Positions 13,817-22,866 of a stretch of 32,879 nucleotides of DNA are shown here, in pieces. Each line of letters opens with the position of its first letter. Positions within the stretch are counted from its first letter, which is position 1. The notes under the pieces were generated by a model. The model searched no databases and was not told the DNA's origin. It saw nothing but the letters and a program-made list of their open reading frames with translations. This DNA is from Gemmatimonadota bacterium (GTDB lineage Bacteria; Gemmatimonadota; Gemmatimonadetes; Longimicrobiales; RSA9). The stretch is taken from assembly GCA_039715185.1 (NCBI GenBank), contig JBDLIA010000033.1, forward strand, positions 1 through 32,879, read 5' to 3'. Made by a program: the position numbers and the translations under genes.

Positions 13817-15631
13817 ATGAGGAGGGGTTGGCTCGAGGGAACGGCGGCCGCCTGCCTGGCGGCGAGCGCGATGTTCAGCGCCCTGGCGGCGGATGCGCCG
13901 GTGCGCACCGCCGGCGGCGCGCCCGGCGACACCGCCCAGGCGCGGGTGGCCGAGGCGGCGTTGTCGCACTTTCGTGCGGACCTGCTCGAAATCGTTGCGC
14001 GTGGGGGCTGGAGCTCGGACAAGTGGGGCGTGCTGGTCGTCAGCCTGGACCGCGGCGACACGCTCTTCGCGCTGAACGAGAACCAGCCCTTCGTCCCCGC
14101 CTCCAACCTCAAGCTGTTCACCAGCGCGGCGGCCCTGCGCGGCCTGGGACCGGATTTCCGCTTCGGCACGTACCTGCTGGCCGACGGACCCATCGAGGAC
14201 GGCAAGCTCGAGGGAGACCTCGTCCTCTACGGCACGGGCGATCCCTCCTTCTCCGAGCTCTTCCATCGCCGTCCCAACGCCGTGTGGCGCGCGTTCGCCG
14301 ACTCTCTGGCCCGCCTCGGCGTCACCGAGGTCACGGGCCGGCTGGTTGCCGACGCGAGCTACTTCGGCCGCACCGGCGTGTCTCTGGGCTGGCAGGACAG
14401 CTACAGCACGGACGCATACGCCGCGCTGCCCGGCGCGCTCGCCTTCAACGACAACGCGGTCTCGCTGCGGATCCTGCCCGGGGAGGCCCCCGGCTGGCGG
14501 CCGCGCATCGACTTCTTCCCCGGCGGCGGGCGCGGCATCTCGGTCGTGAACACCGCGCGCACCGTGGCCGGCGGACGCACCCGGCTCGCGGTCCGCAAGA
14601 TGGCCTACGACGGGCCCATCGTGGTGTCGGGTCAGATCAACGCGCGCAGCCGCGACGTGTGGCGCCAGGTGGCGGTGTCCAGCCCCGCGCGCTACGCCGG
14701 CGCGACGCTGCGCGACGCGCTGGAGAGCCAGGGCATCCGCGTACTCGGCGGCCTGGAGGTCGTCCGGCGGCCGGAGGACTCCCGGTTGAGCGGCCGCGCG
14801 GTGCACGCGCCCGCCTTCAGCGGCGATCGCACCCGGCTCCTGGCGACGCACAGCTCGCCGCCGCTTATCGACATCCTGCACGTGGTCAACCGGCGCAGCA
14901 ACAACCTCTACGCCGAGCAGGTTCTGCGTACGCTGGGACGCGTGGAGACGGGAGCCGCCACGCTCGAGGCGGGCACCAGGGCGGCGCTCGGGCAGCTGGA
15001 AGCAATAGGCGTGAATCTGGACGGGCTGCTCATGCGCGACGGGTCCGGCCTGTCCGCCGACAACCGCGCGGAGCCGGCGACCATCGTGTCGCTGCTGGCG
15101 CGCATGGCCGACACTCCCGATGGCGCGGCGTTCGCCGGCACGCTGCCCGAGGCGGGCAATGCGCGCGGGCTGCGGCGCATGGCGCGCACCGCGGCCGAGG
15201 GCCGGCTGCGAGCCAAGACCGGCACCATCGAGCGGGTGTCGGCGCTGTCGGGTTACGTGCGCGCCGCGAACGGCGAGCGGCTCGGCTTCAGCATCGTGGC
15301 CAATGGCGTCCCGTCCACCTGGCGCGCCAAGCGAGTCGAGGACGCGCTGGGGGCGCGGCTGGCGCGCTTCGAGAGACCCCGCAGGGCCGGGCTCGCGGTG
15401 GCGGCCAGCGCCCCGATGCTGCCCCCGCCGACGTCCGCGACGGCTGGCGCCGGCGCGCCGGTCGGGCGCGCCGCGCCGGGCGGAGGAGAGGCCTCCTACA
15501 CCATCCGGCGGGGCGACACGCTGGAGGCGATCGCCCGGCGGCACGGCGTCACGGTGGCGGATCTGCGGCGGGCGAACCCGGGCGTGCGCGACCGGCGCCT
15601 CATGCCCGGCCAGGTGCTGACGCTGCCGTGA
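13817..15631 (+). CDS. dacB: D-Ala-D-Ala carboxypeptidase/endopeptidase (PBP4 family) with C-terminal LysM
   Basis: 604 residues; GGGGAGGG lies just before the ATG. Signal peptide (about 1-25), then a peptidase S13 domain with all three penicillin-binding motifs: SNLK (Ser96-Lys99), SNN (Ser361-Asn363) and KTG (Lys467). It should trim or cleave peptidoglycan peptides in the periplasm. A Pro/Ala/Gly-rich linker (about 520-555) leads to one LysM domain (YTIRRGDTLEAIARRHGV ... MPGQVLTLP), which binds glycan strands. S13 proteins usually end without LysM, so the fusion would tether the enzyme to its substrate. It converges on the NlpC/P60 gene. Confidence 0.92.
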   Translation: MRRGWLEGTAAACLAASAMFSALAADAPVRTAGGAPGDTAQARVAEAALSHFRADLLEIVARGGWSSDKWGVLVVSLDRGDTLFALNENQPFVPASNLKLFTSAAALRGLGPDFRFGTYLLADGPIEDGKLEGDLVLYGTGDPSFSELFHRRPNAVWRAFADSLARLGVTEVTGRLVADASYFGRTGVSLGWQDSYSTDAYAALPGALAFNDNAVSLRILPGEAPGWRPRIDFFPGGGRGISVVNTARTVAGGRTRLAVRKMAYDGPIVVSGQINARSRDVWRQVAVSSPARYAGATLRDALESQGIRVLGGLEVVRRPEDSRLSGRAVHAPAFSGDRTRLLATHSSPPLIDILHVVNRRSNNLYAEQVLRTLGRVETGAATLEAGTRAALGQLEAIGVNLDGLLMRDGSGLSADNRAEPATIVSLLARMADTPDGAAFAGTLPEAGNARGLRRMARTAAEGRLRAKTGTIERVSALSGYVRAANGERLGFSIVANGVPSTWRAKRVEDALGARLARFERPRRAGLAVAASAPMLPPPTSATAGAGAPVGRAAPGGGEASYTIRRGDTLEAIARRHGVTVADLRRANPGVRDRRLMPGQVLTLP

Positions 15632-15654
15632 AGAACCGGGCGCCACGCCCCTCG

Positions 15655-16677
15655 TCAGTCCGGCAGCACGCGGCGCGCGGATACCAGGCGGCCGCGCAGG
15701 TCCCGATCCAGCCGTCCCGCTCCGTCCAGGTCGTTCGTGGCGACCTCGCCGTTGGCGATCGCGCAGTGGATGAGCGCGCCCCCGCCCATGGACATCGCCA
15801 CGTGCTCGATGCGCTCGCCGCCGTGGTGGAAGAACACCAGGTCTCCCGCCCGGTGGCCGGCCGGCTCGGTGTCGAGCGACTCTCCCACGAGGGCCTGCAT
15901 GTCCGCGTCGCGCGGCAGCGCGATCCCGTGCATCCACATCACCGACTGGACGAAGCCCGAGCAGTCCACGCCGGCCCGCGTGCTCCCGCCCCATAGATAG
16001 GGCACACCCAGCCACTCCCGCGCGCTGCGCACCACGCTATCGCCGCGCGCCGGAAACCGGTCGGCGCGCCGCGCCAGGGGGATCAGCTCGCCGCCCCCGA
16101 GGACGCCGCGGCGGCCGTCCGGAAGCAGTACGGAACGCGGCTGATCACGGATCACGCGCGCGCCCCAGGGCAGACGCGCGATGGTGCGGCCCGCCTCGTC
16201 GTGCAGATCGGCGCCCAGCGAGACGAGCGGCTCTCCGGCCGAGCCGGTCTCCCACTCGCGCGCCCACTCCTCCTCGCCGACCTCCAGGTAGCCCGGGTGC
16301 ACCCAGCCGATGTAGCCCTCCTCGCCGCGCACGCGCAGCCAGCCGTCGCGCATGGTCAGGACGTCCAGGCGCACCCCCAGGACGTACTGGCTGACCTGCA
16401 CGCCCCTCACGGACGGCCGCGCGTGCATGGGAGCGTAGGCGGAGGCGACCAGCGCGCAGCGTCCCTCGCGCAGCAGCGGATCGGGCAGCCGCACCACCTC
16501 GTCGCGCACCGCGACGCCGCGCTCCGCCAGCAGTCCCACCAGAGCCTCGACGCCGTCGGGCTGGGTGGTCTGCCCGACGAGCGCTTCGCCCTCTACGCTG
16601 ATCTCGAAGATCGAGGTGCGCGGGTCCGGCGCGTACTCTCCGCCGACCTCCGCGACGAGCGTGTCGACCTCGCTCAT
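15655..16677 (-). CDS. SH3-NlpC/P60 cell-wall peptidase (YkfC-like)
   Basis: 340 residues from ATG at 16677. Bacterial SH3-like regions occupy roughly 75-220, and the C-terminal third is an NlpC/P60 cysteine peptidase with Cys239 (VDCSGF), His292 (IEHVAM) and His304. Relatives such as YkfC cleave gamma-D-Glu-diamino-acid bonds in muropeptides. There is no signal peptide, which favours a cytoplasmic muropeptide-recycling role over wall cleavage, unless the true start is further upstream. The ATG overlaps the stop of the small gene before it (ATGA), so the two are translationally coupled. Confidence 0.88.
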   Translation of the reverse strand: MSEVDTLVAEVGGEYAPDPRTSIFEISVEGEALVGQTTQPDGVEALVGLLAERGVAVRDEVVRLPDPLLREGRCALVASAYAPMHARPSVRGVQVSQYVLGVRLDVLTMRDGWLRVRGEEGYIGWVHPGYLEVGEEEWAREWETGSAGEPLVSLGADLHDEAGRTIARLPWGARVIRDQPRSVLLPDGRRGVLGGGELIPLARRADRFPARGDSVVRSAREWLGVPYLWGGSTRAGVDCSGFVQSVMWMHGIALPRDADMQALVGESLDTEPAGHRAGDLVFFHHGGERIEHVAMSMGGGALIHCAIANGEVATNDLDGAGRLDRDLRGRLVSARRVLPD

Positions 16678-16913
16678 TTCGCGCCGGCGCGCTCGAGCAG
16701 GCCTGCGAGGCGGCGCCTCAGCTCGGCCTCGCTCATGGTGCGCAGCGTCCGCTCGGCGGACGAACGCGTCTGCCAACGCACCTCGCCCATGGGATAGGCG
16801 GCGCCGTCGGCCGCCTCGAACACGAGGTACCAGCGCCCGTGGTGGCGCGGCGTGTCTTCCTCGCGCGCCGTGGCGGTCCAGGTCTCACCGTCGGCGAACT
16901 CGAACGTCTTCAT
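16674..16913 (-). CDS. Small protein of unknown function coupled to the NlpC/P60 gene
   Basis: 79 residues from ATG at 16913. The first 50 residues look like a compact strand-rich fold (KTFEFADGETWTATAR, then HHGRWYLVFEAADG). The last 30 form a charged helix (MSEAELRRRLAGLLERAGAK). I do not recognise a named family. It overlaps the peptidase start by four bases, so it is very likely a real gene co-expressed with it. Confidence 0.7.
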   Translation of the reverse strand: MKTFEFADGETWTATAREEDTPRHHGRWYLVFEAADGAAYPMGEVRWQTRSSAERTLRTMSEAELRRRLAGLLERAGAK

Positions 16914-17018
16914 CGGTCTTCTTGCGGTTCGGGGTCGAAACGCGGGCGCGGCCTCGCCAGTCGCGCCCGCGCCTGCCAGTTTCCGCGCCGACGCCGACGC
17001 CCGCAACCACGGACGCCA

Positions 17019-17939
17019 ATGCGGTCCCTGACAAGCTCACTGCGCACAGCCGAAGCCGGGCTCGTTCTGACCGCGGCCATCTGGGGCGTGAACTTCTCCG
17101 TCTCCAAGGCCGCGCTGGCGACCGTCCCTCCGCTGGCGTTCAACGCGCTGCGCTACCCCCTGGCCGGGCTGGCCGCGGCGGTGGCGCTGCGCCTGCTGGG
17201 GACGGGGGTGCGGCCGCGCCGACGCGACCTGCTCACGATCCTCGCGCTCGGGGCGCTGGGAAACGTGATCTACCAGCTCCTCTTCATCGAGGGGCTGGAC
17301 CGCACGCTCGCGGGCAACTCCGGCGTGCTCATGGCCACCTCGCCCGTGTGGACCGCCGCGCTGGCCGCTCCGCTCGCCGGGGAGCGCGTGGCCGGGACCG
17401 CGTGGGGGGGCATCCTGCTGACGCTGATCGGCGTGAGCCTGGTCGTCCTGGGCGGCGCGGCGGGCGGGCTGGGAGGCGATACGCTGGCCGGAGATCTACT
17501 CACCCTCGGGGCGGCGTTCACGTGGGCGCTGTACACGGTGTTGTCGATCCCGATGGTGCGCCGTTACGGGGCGCTCCCGGTCACGGTGTGGACGATGTGG
17601 GTGGGCGCGCTGGTGCTGCCGTGGTTCGGGCTCGGGCAGCTGCGCGAGATCGGCCTGGGCGCCATCGGCGCGGCGGAGTGGGCGGCGGTCGCCTACGCCG
17701 GCGTGCTGAGCATCACGGTGGCGTACGTGTTCTGGTACCACGGCGTACGCGTTCTGGGCAGCGCCAAGACCGCGGCGTTCGGCAACCTGGTCCCGGTGAT
17801 GGCCATCGCCGTCGCGTGGCTGTCGCTCGGCGAGCGCCCCGCCCCGGTCCAGCTCGCGGGCGCGGCGCTCACCGTCCTGGGCGTGGCGCTGGCGCGCTGG
17901 AGAGTGGCCCCGGCGCCCGCCCGGCGCCCGCCTACCTGA
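17019..17939 (+). CDS. EamA/DMT-family transporter
   Basis: 306 residues with about ten membrane helices in two homologous EamA halves. The first begins LVLTAAIWGVNFSVSKAAL; the second begins LLTLGAAFTWALYTVL. Family members usually export amino acids, metabolites or drugs; the substrate cannot be told. The start is an ATG at 17019 without a strong ribosome site. Its stop region overlaps the convergent peptidase gene by eight bases (17932-17939). Confidence 0.9.
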   Translation: MRSLTSSLRTAEAGLVLTAAIWGVNFSVSKAALATVPPLAFNALRYPLAGLAAAVALRLLGTGVRPRRRDLLTILALGALGNVIYQLLFIEGLDRTLAGNSGVLMATSPVWTAALAAPLAGERVAGTAWGGILLTLIGVSLVVLGGAAGGLGGDTLAGDLLTLGAAFTWALYTVLSIPMVRRYGALPVTVWTMWVGALVLPWFGLGQLREIGLGAIGAAEWAAVAYAGVLSITVAYVFWYHGVRVLGSAKTAAFGNLVPVMAIAVAWLSLGERPAPVQLAGAALTVLGVALARWRVAPAPARRPPT

Positions 17940-20148
17940 GCCTGAGCACCGAGATGGCCGGCTCCGCCCCGGCGCCCAGCGGCACGCCGGCCTGGTCGGT
18001 CAGGCGCAGGCGCAGCGTGGGCGCCCCTCCCCCGGCGTCGAAGCGCAGGTAGGCGCCCGCCGAAGACGGCAGCTCGCCCGACGTGACGAAGTCGGCGAAC
18101 GCCCTCGGGGTGGGCATCAGCGGATAGTTCAGGCCGAGTCCCTGGAAGTCCGCACGCAGGTCCAGCAGCGGGTAGCTGTCGCGCACATCCGCAGGACCTC
18201 CCGGCAGGAGCTCCGGCGCCTCATCGGCGTAGTTCGCCACCAGCCAGCCGCGCAGCAGGCGCGGCCAGGTGTCGCCGGTCTGCAGCGTCACGTTCGCGGT
18301 GCCGCTGGCGGTCGTGCTGGTGAGGTCGCGCAGGATCTGGTCGCCGCCGAAGTGGCCGCGCAGGTATTCGACGAACATCCACCCCGCGCCCCGCTCGGCG
18401 AGGCTGCCCTCGCCCACGTCGGCCACCAGCCGCACGTCACCCGGGGTTTGCAGGTAGCGCCGCGCGCGCGCCAGGTTGTCGACCTTGAAGTCCAGCGCTC
18501 GGGCGGAATTGCCGCGCGCCGCGAACTCTCGCGCCACCACCGATTCGGCGGCGTGCGCCAGACCCTCTCCGAGCCACAGCGTCTCCAGCTCCGAGGCGTT
18601 ACGGACGAAGACGCGCTCGTTGAAGTTGATCATGTGCTGGAGCTCGTGCGCCAGCACTGGGGGCACCACCTCCAGGATCCGGTCGCGCGTGCGCGCGTCG
18701 CCGAAGTCGCCGTTGGGGTCGGGCACCACCGAATAGAAGATCTCGGCCTCGTTGCTGCCGGCGCCGGTGGTCAGGTCCAGCCCGAAGAAGAAGCCCGCCA
18801 CGAAGCCGTCCGAGCCCGGCGGCGTGAACAGGTTCACCACGGGCGTGAACAGGATGATGACGCGGCCGTTGAGGTCCACGTCGGAGACGTTCCCGAACGC
18901 CGCCACGTCGGCGTCGAAGATGGGGTCGTCGAACTCGGCGGCGAAGTCCGCGAAGTCCTGCGCGGTGAAGCCGCCCGCCGGCGCACTCAGGTCCTGGTAA
19001 AGGATGGCGTGGGCGCTGGTCAGCACGACTTCGGCCGTGACCGTCGTGAAGCCGCCGTCCCTGTTGAATACCTGGAAGTCGGCCATGCCTCCGACCACAC
19101 TGGAACGCACGCCGGGTGCCCCCGGCGACTCCAAGGGCCGCGCCATCGGGACCCCCCGAATCAGCTCTCGCTCCCTCTCGCGCAGGCCCCGCTCGAAGCT
19201 GTCGTGGAACGACTCGGCGGCGACCGGCAGGACCGGCCCGGCCTGCCCGTCGACGGACAGCGACGGACCCGCGACGAGCGTGGCGGGGGCGTCGACCTGT
19301 CCCGTCAGCCGGTAAGGCATCTCCCCAAGCGCGTCGTCAGCGTCGTTGTGGACGATGACGAGGAACTCCTCGCCGGCGGCGCCCGGCAGGCTGAGACAGT
19401 CGAGCGCTCCCGCCGTCGTCAGCGTCTGCGATTCGCCCACCGCCAATTGGATGGTCGCGCCCGGATCGCCCGTGATGGACGCCGTCAGCGCGTTGCTGAC
19501 GAGCTGGCCCAGGCGCACCGTGACGTCCACGTCGCCAGAGGCCATGCACGGCGGCACTATCGCCACGACCTGGGTTGTGGTGGCGGAGGTGACCGTGGCC
19601 CTGTTGACACCGAAGAACACCGCGTTGTCGGCGGCCTGATCGCTGAACCCGGTGCCCGTGATCGTGACCGACTGGCCGACCGAAGCGGAGGCCGGGTTGA
19701 GACTCGTGAGGACCGGGGCGGAGGAGAACGCGCGCACCGTGATGCTCGCGTCCGAGCCCGCGTCCGCGGTGCTCGCGCTGACGACGTAGTCGCCCGCGAG
19801 CGCGCCCACGTCCAGCAGCGTCGACGCCAGCCCCAGGGTGTCGGTGTTGGAGCTCGCGGGGATCGTGCGCGCGCCCTCGCCCTGCTCCACCGCCCACATG
19901 ACGACCGCGTCCGCCACCGGCCCGCCGTCGGCCACGGACACCACGCGCACCACCAGTGGCTCGGGAGCTATCTGGCCGGTGGCCGCCACCTGGTCTCCCG
20001 AAACCACATCCAACCGAACCGTGGGTTGGTCGGGGTCCACGCCGTCGCCCCCACACGCCCCCAACAGCAGCGCCACCGTCGCGCCGAGCAGCAGCGAGGC
20101 TCGAGCCCGCGCGCCGGTTCCCTTCCGCCTCTCATCCCAAAGCATCAT
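17932..20148 (-). CDS. Lipoprotein zinc metallopeptidase (gluzincin, M30-like) with IPT/TIG domain
   Basis: 738 residues. Lipobox LLLGAC (Cys32), then Ig-like modules: one around 40-140 and an IPT/TIG domain around 140-220 (SLNPASASVGQSVTITGTGF). The peptidase part carries HELQH (His501, Glu502, His505) and a third ligand Glu528 in WLGEGLAH, the gluzincin arrangement; spacing and context resemble M30 (hyicolysin-like) enzymes. It should be surface- or periplasm-anchored and degrade proteins. AGGAG precedes the ATG. The start overlaps the stop of the SH3 protein gene (ATGA), so both belong to one minus-strand operon. Confidence 0.85.
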   Translation of the reverse strand: MMLWDERRKGTGARARASLLLGATVALLLGACGGDGVDPDQPTVRLDVVSGDQVAATGQIAPEPLVVRVVSVADGGPVADAVVMWAVEQGEGARTIPASSNTDTLGLASTLLDVGALAGDYVVSASTADAGSDASITVRAFSSAPVLTSLNPASASVGQSVTITGTGFSDQAADNAVFFGVNRATVTSATTTQVVAIVPPCMASGDVDVTVRLGQLVSNALTASITGDPGATIQLAVGESQTLTTAGALDCLSLPGAAGEEFLVIVHNDADDALGEMPYRLTGQVDAPATLVAGPSLSVDGQAGPVLPVAAESFHDSFERGLRERERELIRGVPMARPLESPGAPGVRSSVVGGMADFQVFNRDGGFTTVTAEVVLTSAHAILYQDLSAPAGGFTAQDFADFAAEFDDPIFDADVAAFGNVSDVDLNGRVIILFTPVVNLFTPPGSDGFVAGFFFGLDLTTGAGSNEAEIFYSVVPDPNGDFGDARTRDRILEVVPPVLAHELQHMINFNERVFVRNASELETLWLGEGLAHAAESVVAREFAARGNSARALDFKVDNLARARRYLQTPGDVRLVADVGEGSLAERGAGWMFVEYLRGHFGGDQILRDLTSTTASGTANVTLQTGDTWPRLLRGWLVANYADEAPELLPGGPADVRDSYPLLDLRADFQGLGLNYPLMPTPRAFADFVTSGELPSSAGAYLRFDAGGGAPTLRLRLTDQAGVPLGAGAEPAISVLRLR

Positions 20149-21179
20149 CGAATCTCCTGCAGGTCTAGCACCGGCGCGCCCGTGAGCGGCGACCGAGGGG
20201 TTCTGACTCGCCCCACCACGTCCAAGCGGTCGAGCGCTTCCAGTGCTTCCACCGCCGCGAGCAACTCCGGCGGGACTGCCAGGTAAACGATCGGCCGGCC
20301 CTCACCGGGCCCGCGCGCGAGCACGTACGGCTCGCCCTCGTAGAACTCAGTGCGGATCCGCTCCGCGCGTTCCAGCGATATGAACTGCACCGTCCAGGCC
20401 AGGCGGCGCCCCGCAAAGCGCTCAGGATCCCGCGCCAGGTCCACCGCGGCGACGCCCGTGAGGGGCTGCTCCCCAGGGGCCTCGCCGGCCTCCGGCACGG
20501 GAACCCAACCCTCGTGCCTCACCCGCGCCCAGCCGCCGCGGCGCTCGAGAACCTCCACGGTGGTCCCGCCCTCCAGCGTCCCTACCCGGGTCGAGTCGGG
20601 CTGCGCGCGCAGCGCGACGCCCTCCTCGGGCACCACCCAGCTCGCGAGCGACCCAGCCGACCCTTTAGCGCCCGCGGCCGCCTCTTGCGACTCTGGTGCG
20701 CTGCGCACGGCCGGCTCCGCCCTCGGCTCGCTCAGCGACGGCGCCCAGATCCACGCGCGGCGCCGCACCCGCACCCAACGCTCCCTGCGGCCCAACTCGT
20801 CGAGAACCGCGCCGGGCTCCAGCCGGGCCAGGATTGCGCCGTTCGGCTCCGCGCGCAGGTTCTCGCCGTCTCCCGCGTCCACCTGCAGCGAGCCCGCGCC
20901 CGTCGGACCAACGGAGAGCGCCCAGATCCAGCCCTCCAGATCGACCTGACGCCAGCGGTCCCGCGAGCCTACCACCGTCAGCGGGGCGCCCGCTCGCGCC
21001 ACCCCGATTAGGGAACCATTCGGAGCTGCCCTGAGGTTCTCACGCGCCGCTCTTACGGTCGCTTGCGCCGCTGCGCCGGACGGGAGGAGGAATGCCACAC
21101 AGAGGGCGAGGGAAAGGGGCGCCACAAGCACGCCCCTCCCGGGGCACACCGGCGCTGGTCGTCGTGATCGCGCAGTCAT
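20145..21179 (-). CDS. Secreted protein with three SH3-like repeats
   Basis: 344 residues from ATG at 21179, preceded by GGGGAGGAGG; a GTG at 21197 lies within or before that ribosome site and is less likely. A signal peptide ends near GAAAQA. Three bacterial SH3 repeats follow, each with a pattern like LRAAPNGSLIGVARAG or LRAEPNGAILARLEPG (about 50-90, 100-145 and 185-240). The last 100 residues look like a small OB-type fold (GRRLAWTVQFISLERAE ...). SH3 repeats usually bind peptidoglycan or proteins. Coupled to the downstream metallopeptidase, it may hold that enzyme at the wall. Confidence 0.75.
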   Translation of the reverse strand: MTARSRRPAPVCPGRGVLVAPLSLALCVAFLLPSGAAAQATVRAARENLRAAPNGSLIGVARAGAPLTVVGSRDRWRQVDLEGWIWALSVGPTGAGSLQVDAGDGENLRAEPNGAILARLEPGAVLDELGRRERWVRVRRRAWIWAPSLSEPRAEPAVRSAPESQEAAAGAKGSAGSLASWVVPEEGVALRAQPDSTRVGTLEGGTTVEVLERRGGWARVRHEGWVPVPEAGEAPGEQPLTGVAAVDLARDPERFAGRRLAWTVQFISLERAERIRTEFYEGEPYVLARGPGEGRPIVYLAVPPELLAAVEALEALDRLDVVGRVRTPRSPLTGAPVLDLQEIR

Positions 21180-21414
21180 TCTCCGCCTCCTCCCCACACG
21201 CCGGCCGGGCGCTTGCTCGCCGCGCCCCCGCCGGCCCCCATCCCATACCGCCGAACCAAGCTACGAGTGCCTTCGAGAAGGTGTCAACGCGCGGCAGTCG
21301 CGCCCCGCCGGCCGTGGCTTGCGCCGGCCTGGCGCTTGGGTGATCGTTGTGGCCCAACGCCGCGGTGCGGCGATTCGGCACGGCCGACCTTCGGGACCGA
21401 GACGACCCCAACGC

Positions 21415-22101
21415 ATGCGTTCACCAGCTTTCGCGCTCGCCGCCTACACGGCCCTGCTCGCCGCGCCCTCACCCGGCAGCGCCCAGGAGATCACATCTCC
21501 CTACCGGTTCGTGGACGAAAAACAGACGATTCAGGCGCTGTTCGGTTACGTGGCCGCAGACGAGGGCACTGTGTCGCTCGCGTCGGAATCGGCCAACATT
21601 TTCGGCCTCCGCTACGCCTACCGTCTGGCCGGGCCGTTCAGCGCGGTGGCCGAGGCGGCGTTTTTCCCGTCCACGCGCGCCGTGCTGGACCTGAGCGAAG
21701 ACGAGGAGCCGGTGCGGGAGGTGGTGGGCGACGCCGACTTCGACCTGGCGTTCCTCCACGCCGGCCTGCGCATGGACCTCACCGGCGCGCGCAGCTTCCA
21801 CGGATTGATGCCTTACTTCGCGGTGCTCGGGGGCGGCGCGTTCGACGTATCCGACGAGACCCCGGTCGAAGAAGACGTGCCCACCGAGAATCGATTGGAC
21901 TTCGGCACCAGCTTCTCCGGCGTGTTCGCGATCGGCACGGACTACCTGGTGGGCTCCCGGCTGGCGCTGGGCGTGGAGGTACGGCAGGCGTTGTGGAAGG
22001 TCGAGACCCCCGAGCCGTTCATCCTCGCCGATTTCGGCCTACCGCAGGAGGAGTGGGTGGGCAACCTCACCTTCCTTGCCGGGGCGTCGCTGCGGTTCTG
22101 A
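21415..22101 (+). CDS. Small outer-membrane beta-barrel protein
   Basis: 228 residues from ATG at 21415. Signal peptide ending in GSAQ, then about eight amphipathic strands and a terminal Phe (AGASLRF), typical of OmpA/OmpW-like 8-stranded barrels. Function unknown. It stands 51 bases before the TupB-like permease gene on the same strand and could share its transcript. The 235-base divergent region before it (21180-21414) has no promoter I can defend. Confidence 0.7.
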   Translation: MRSPAFALAAYTALLAAPSPGSAQEITSPYRFVDEKQTIQALFGYVAADEGTVSLASESANIFGLRYAYRLAGPFSAVAEAAFFPSTRAVLDLSEDEEPVREVVGDADFDLAFLHAGLRMDLTGARSFHGLMPYFAVLGGGAFDVSDETPVEEDVPTENRLDFGTSFSGVFAIGTDYLVGSRLALGVEVRQALWKVETPEPFILADFGLPQEEWVGNLTFLAGASLRF

Positions 22102-22152
22102 CGTGACGGCCGCGGCGCAGGGCCGCGCCGCCCACGCGCGCGGAGAGAGCTG

Positions 22153-22866
22153 ATGCTGGACGCCCTCGCGCGCGGGATCGGGCATCTGCTGTCGGGCTCC
22201 GCCGACATCGCGGAGATCGTCTTCCTGTCGCTGCGCGTATCCGGCACCGCGGTTCTGCTGGGGCTGCTCATCGGACTCCCCATCGGCGTGGCCGTGGGCG
22301 TGGGCCGATTCCCGGCGCGGCGTTTGGCGGTGGCCGCCATCCACACGGGATTCGCGCTGCCCCCGGTCGTCGTGGGCCTGTTCATCTACCTCGTGCTGTC
22401 TCGCTCCGGGCCCCTCGGCCACCTCGGCCTGCTGTTCACCCCGACGGCCATGATCATCGCCCAGGCCGTGCTGGCGGCGCCCTACGTGGCGGGGATAACG
22501 CTCGCCGCGGTGCAGGCAGTGCCCGACGGCGTCCGGTTCCAGGCGCGCGCGCTCGGCGCCACGCCGCTGCAGGCGCTGCTGGCGCACCTGCGCGAGGCCA
22601 GGCTGGGCATCGGCGCCGCCGTCGTGGCCGGCTTCGGGGCGGTGATTTCGGAGGTGGGCGCGGTCATGCTCGTGGGCGGCAACGTGCAGGGCGAAACGCG
22701 CGTCATGACCACCGCGATCGTGCTCGAGACGCGCCGCGGTGACCTGGCCGCGGCGGTGGCCCTGGGCATCGTTCTGCTGGTCATCGCGTTCGCCGTCAAC
22801 ATCGCCCTCACGCGGCTCCAGCAGGGGCCCGACGACCTGGCGCGCGTCGGACGGCGGGCCGCGTGA
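22153..22866 (+). CDS. tupB: Tungstate/molybdate-type ABC transporter permease
   Basis: 237 residues, five to six membrane helices, with the binding-protein-dependent permease loop around FQARALGATPLQALLAHL. It most resembles TupB of tungstate importers (ending with an IALTRLQQ-type tail). GGAGAG precedes the ATG. The next gene overlaps the stop (GTGA) and encodes the ATPase. Downstream FdhD, MobA and MoeA genes support an oxyanion of Mo or W as substrate. No TupA-type binding protein is adjacent. Confidence 0.85.
   Translation: MLDALARGIGHLLSGSADIAEIVFLSLRVSGTAVLLGLLIGLPIGVAVGVGRFPARRLAVAAIHTGFALPPVVVGLFIYLVLSRSGPLGHLGLLFTPTAMIIAQAVLAAPYVAGITLAAVQAVPDGVRFQARALGATPLQALLAHLREARLGIGAAVVAGFGAVISEVGAVMLVGGNVQGETRVMTTAIVLETRRGDLAAAVALGIVLLVIAFAVNIALTRLQQGPDDLARVGRRAA

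Noticed and set aside
15632-15654. GGGCG-CCA-CGCCC as terminator between dacB and the NlpC/P60 gene.
   Set aside because: Only 5 bp of stem with a 3-base loop and no T run.
13313-16015. A 900-codon open frame on the minus strand covering acpS and the antisense of the PBP4 gene.
   Set aside because: Only the last 136 codons (acpS) match a family; the rest is antisense to dacB and has the Arg/Ala/His-rich look of an open shadow frame in GC-rich DNA.
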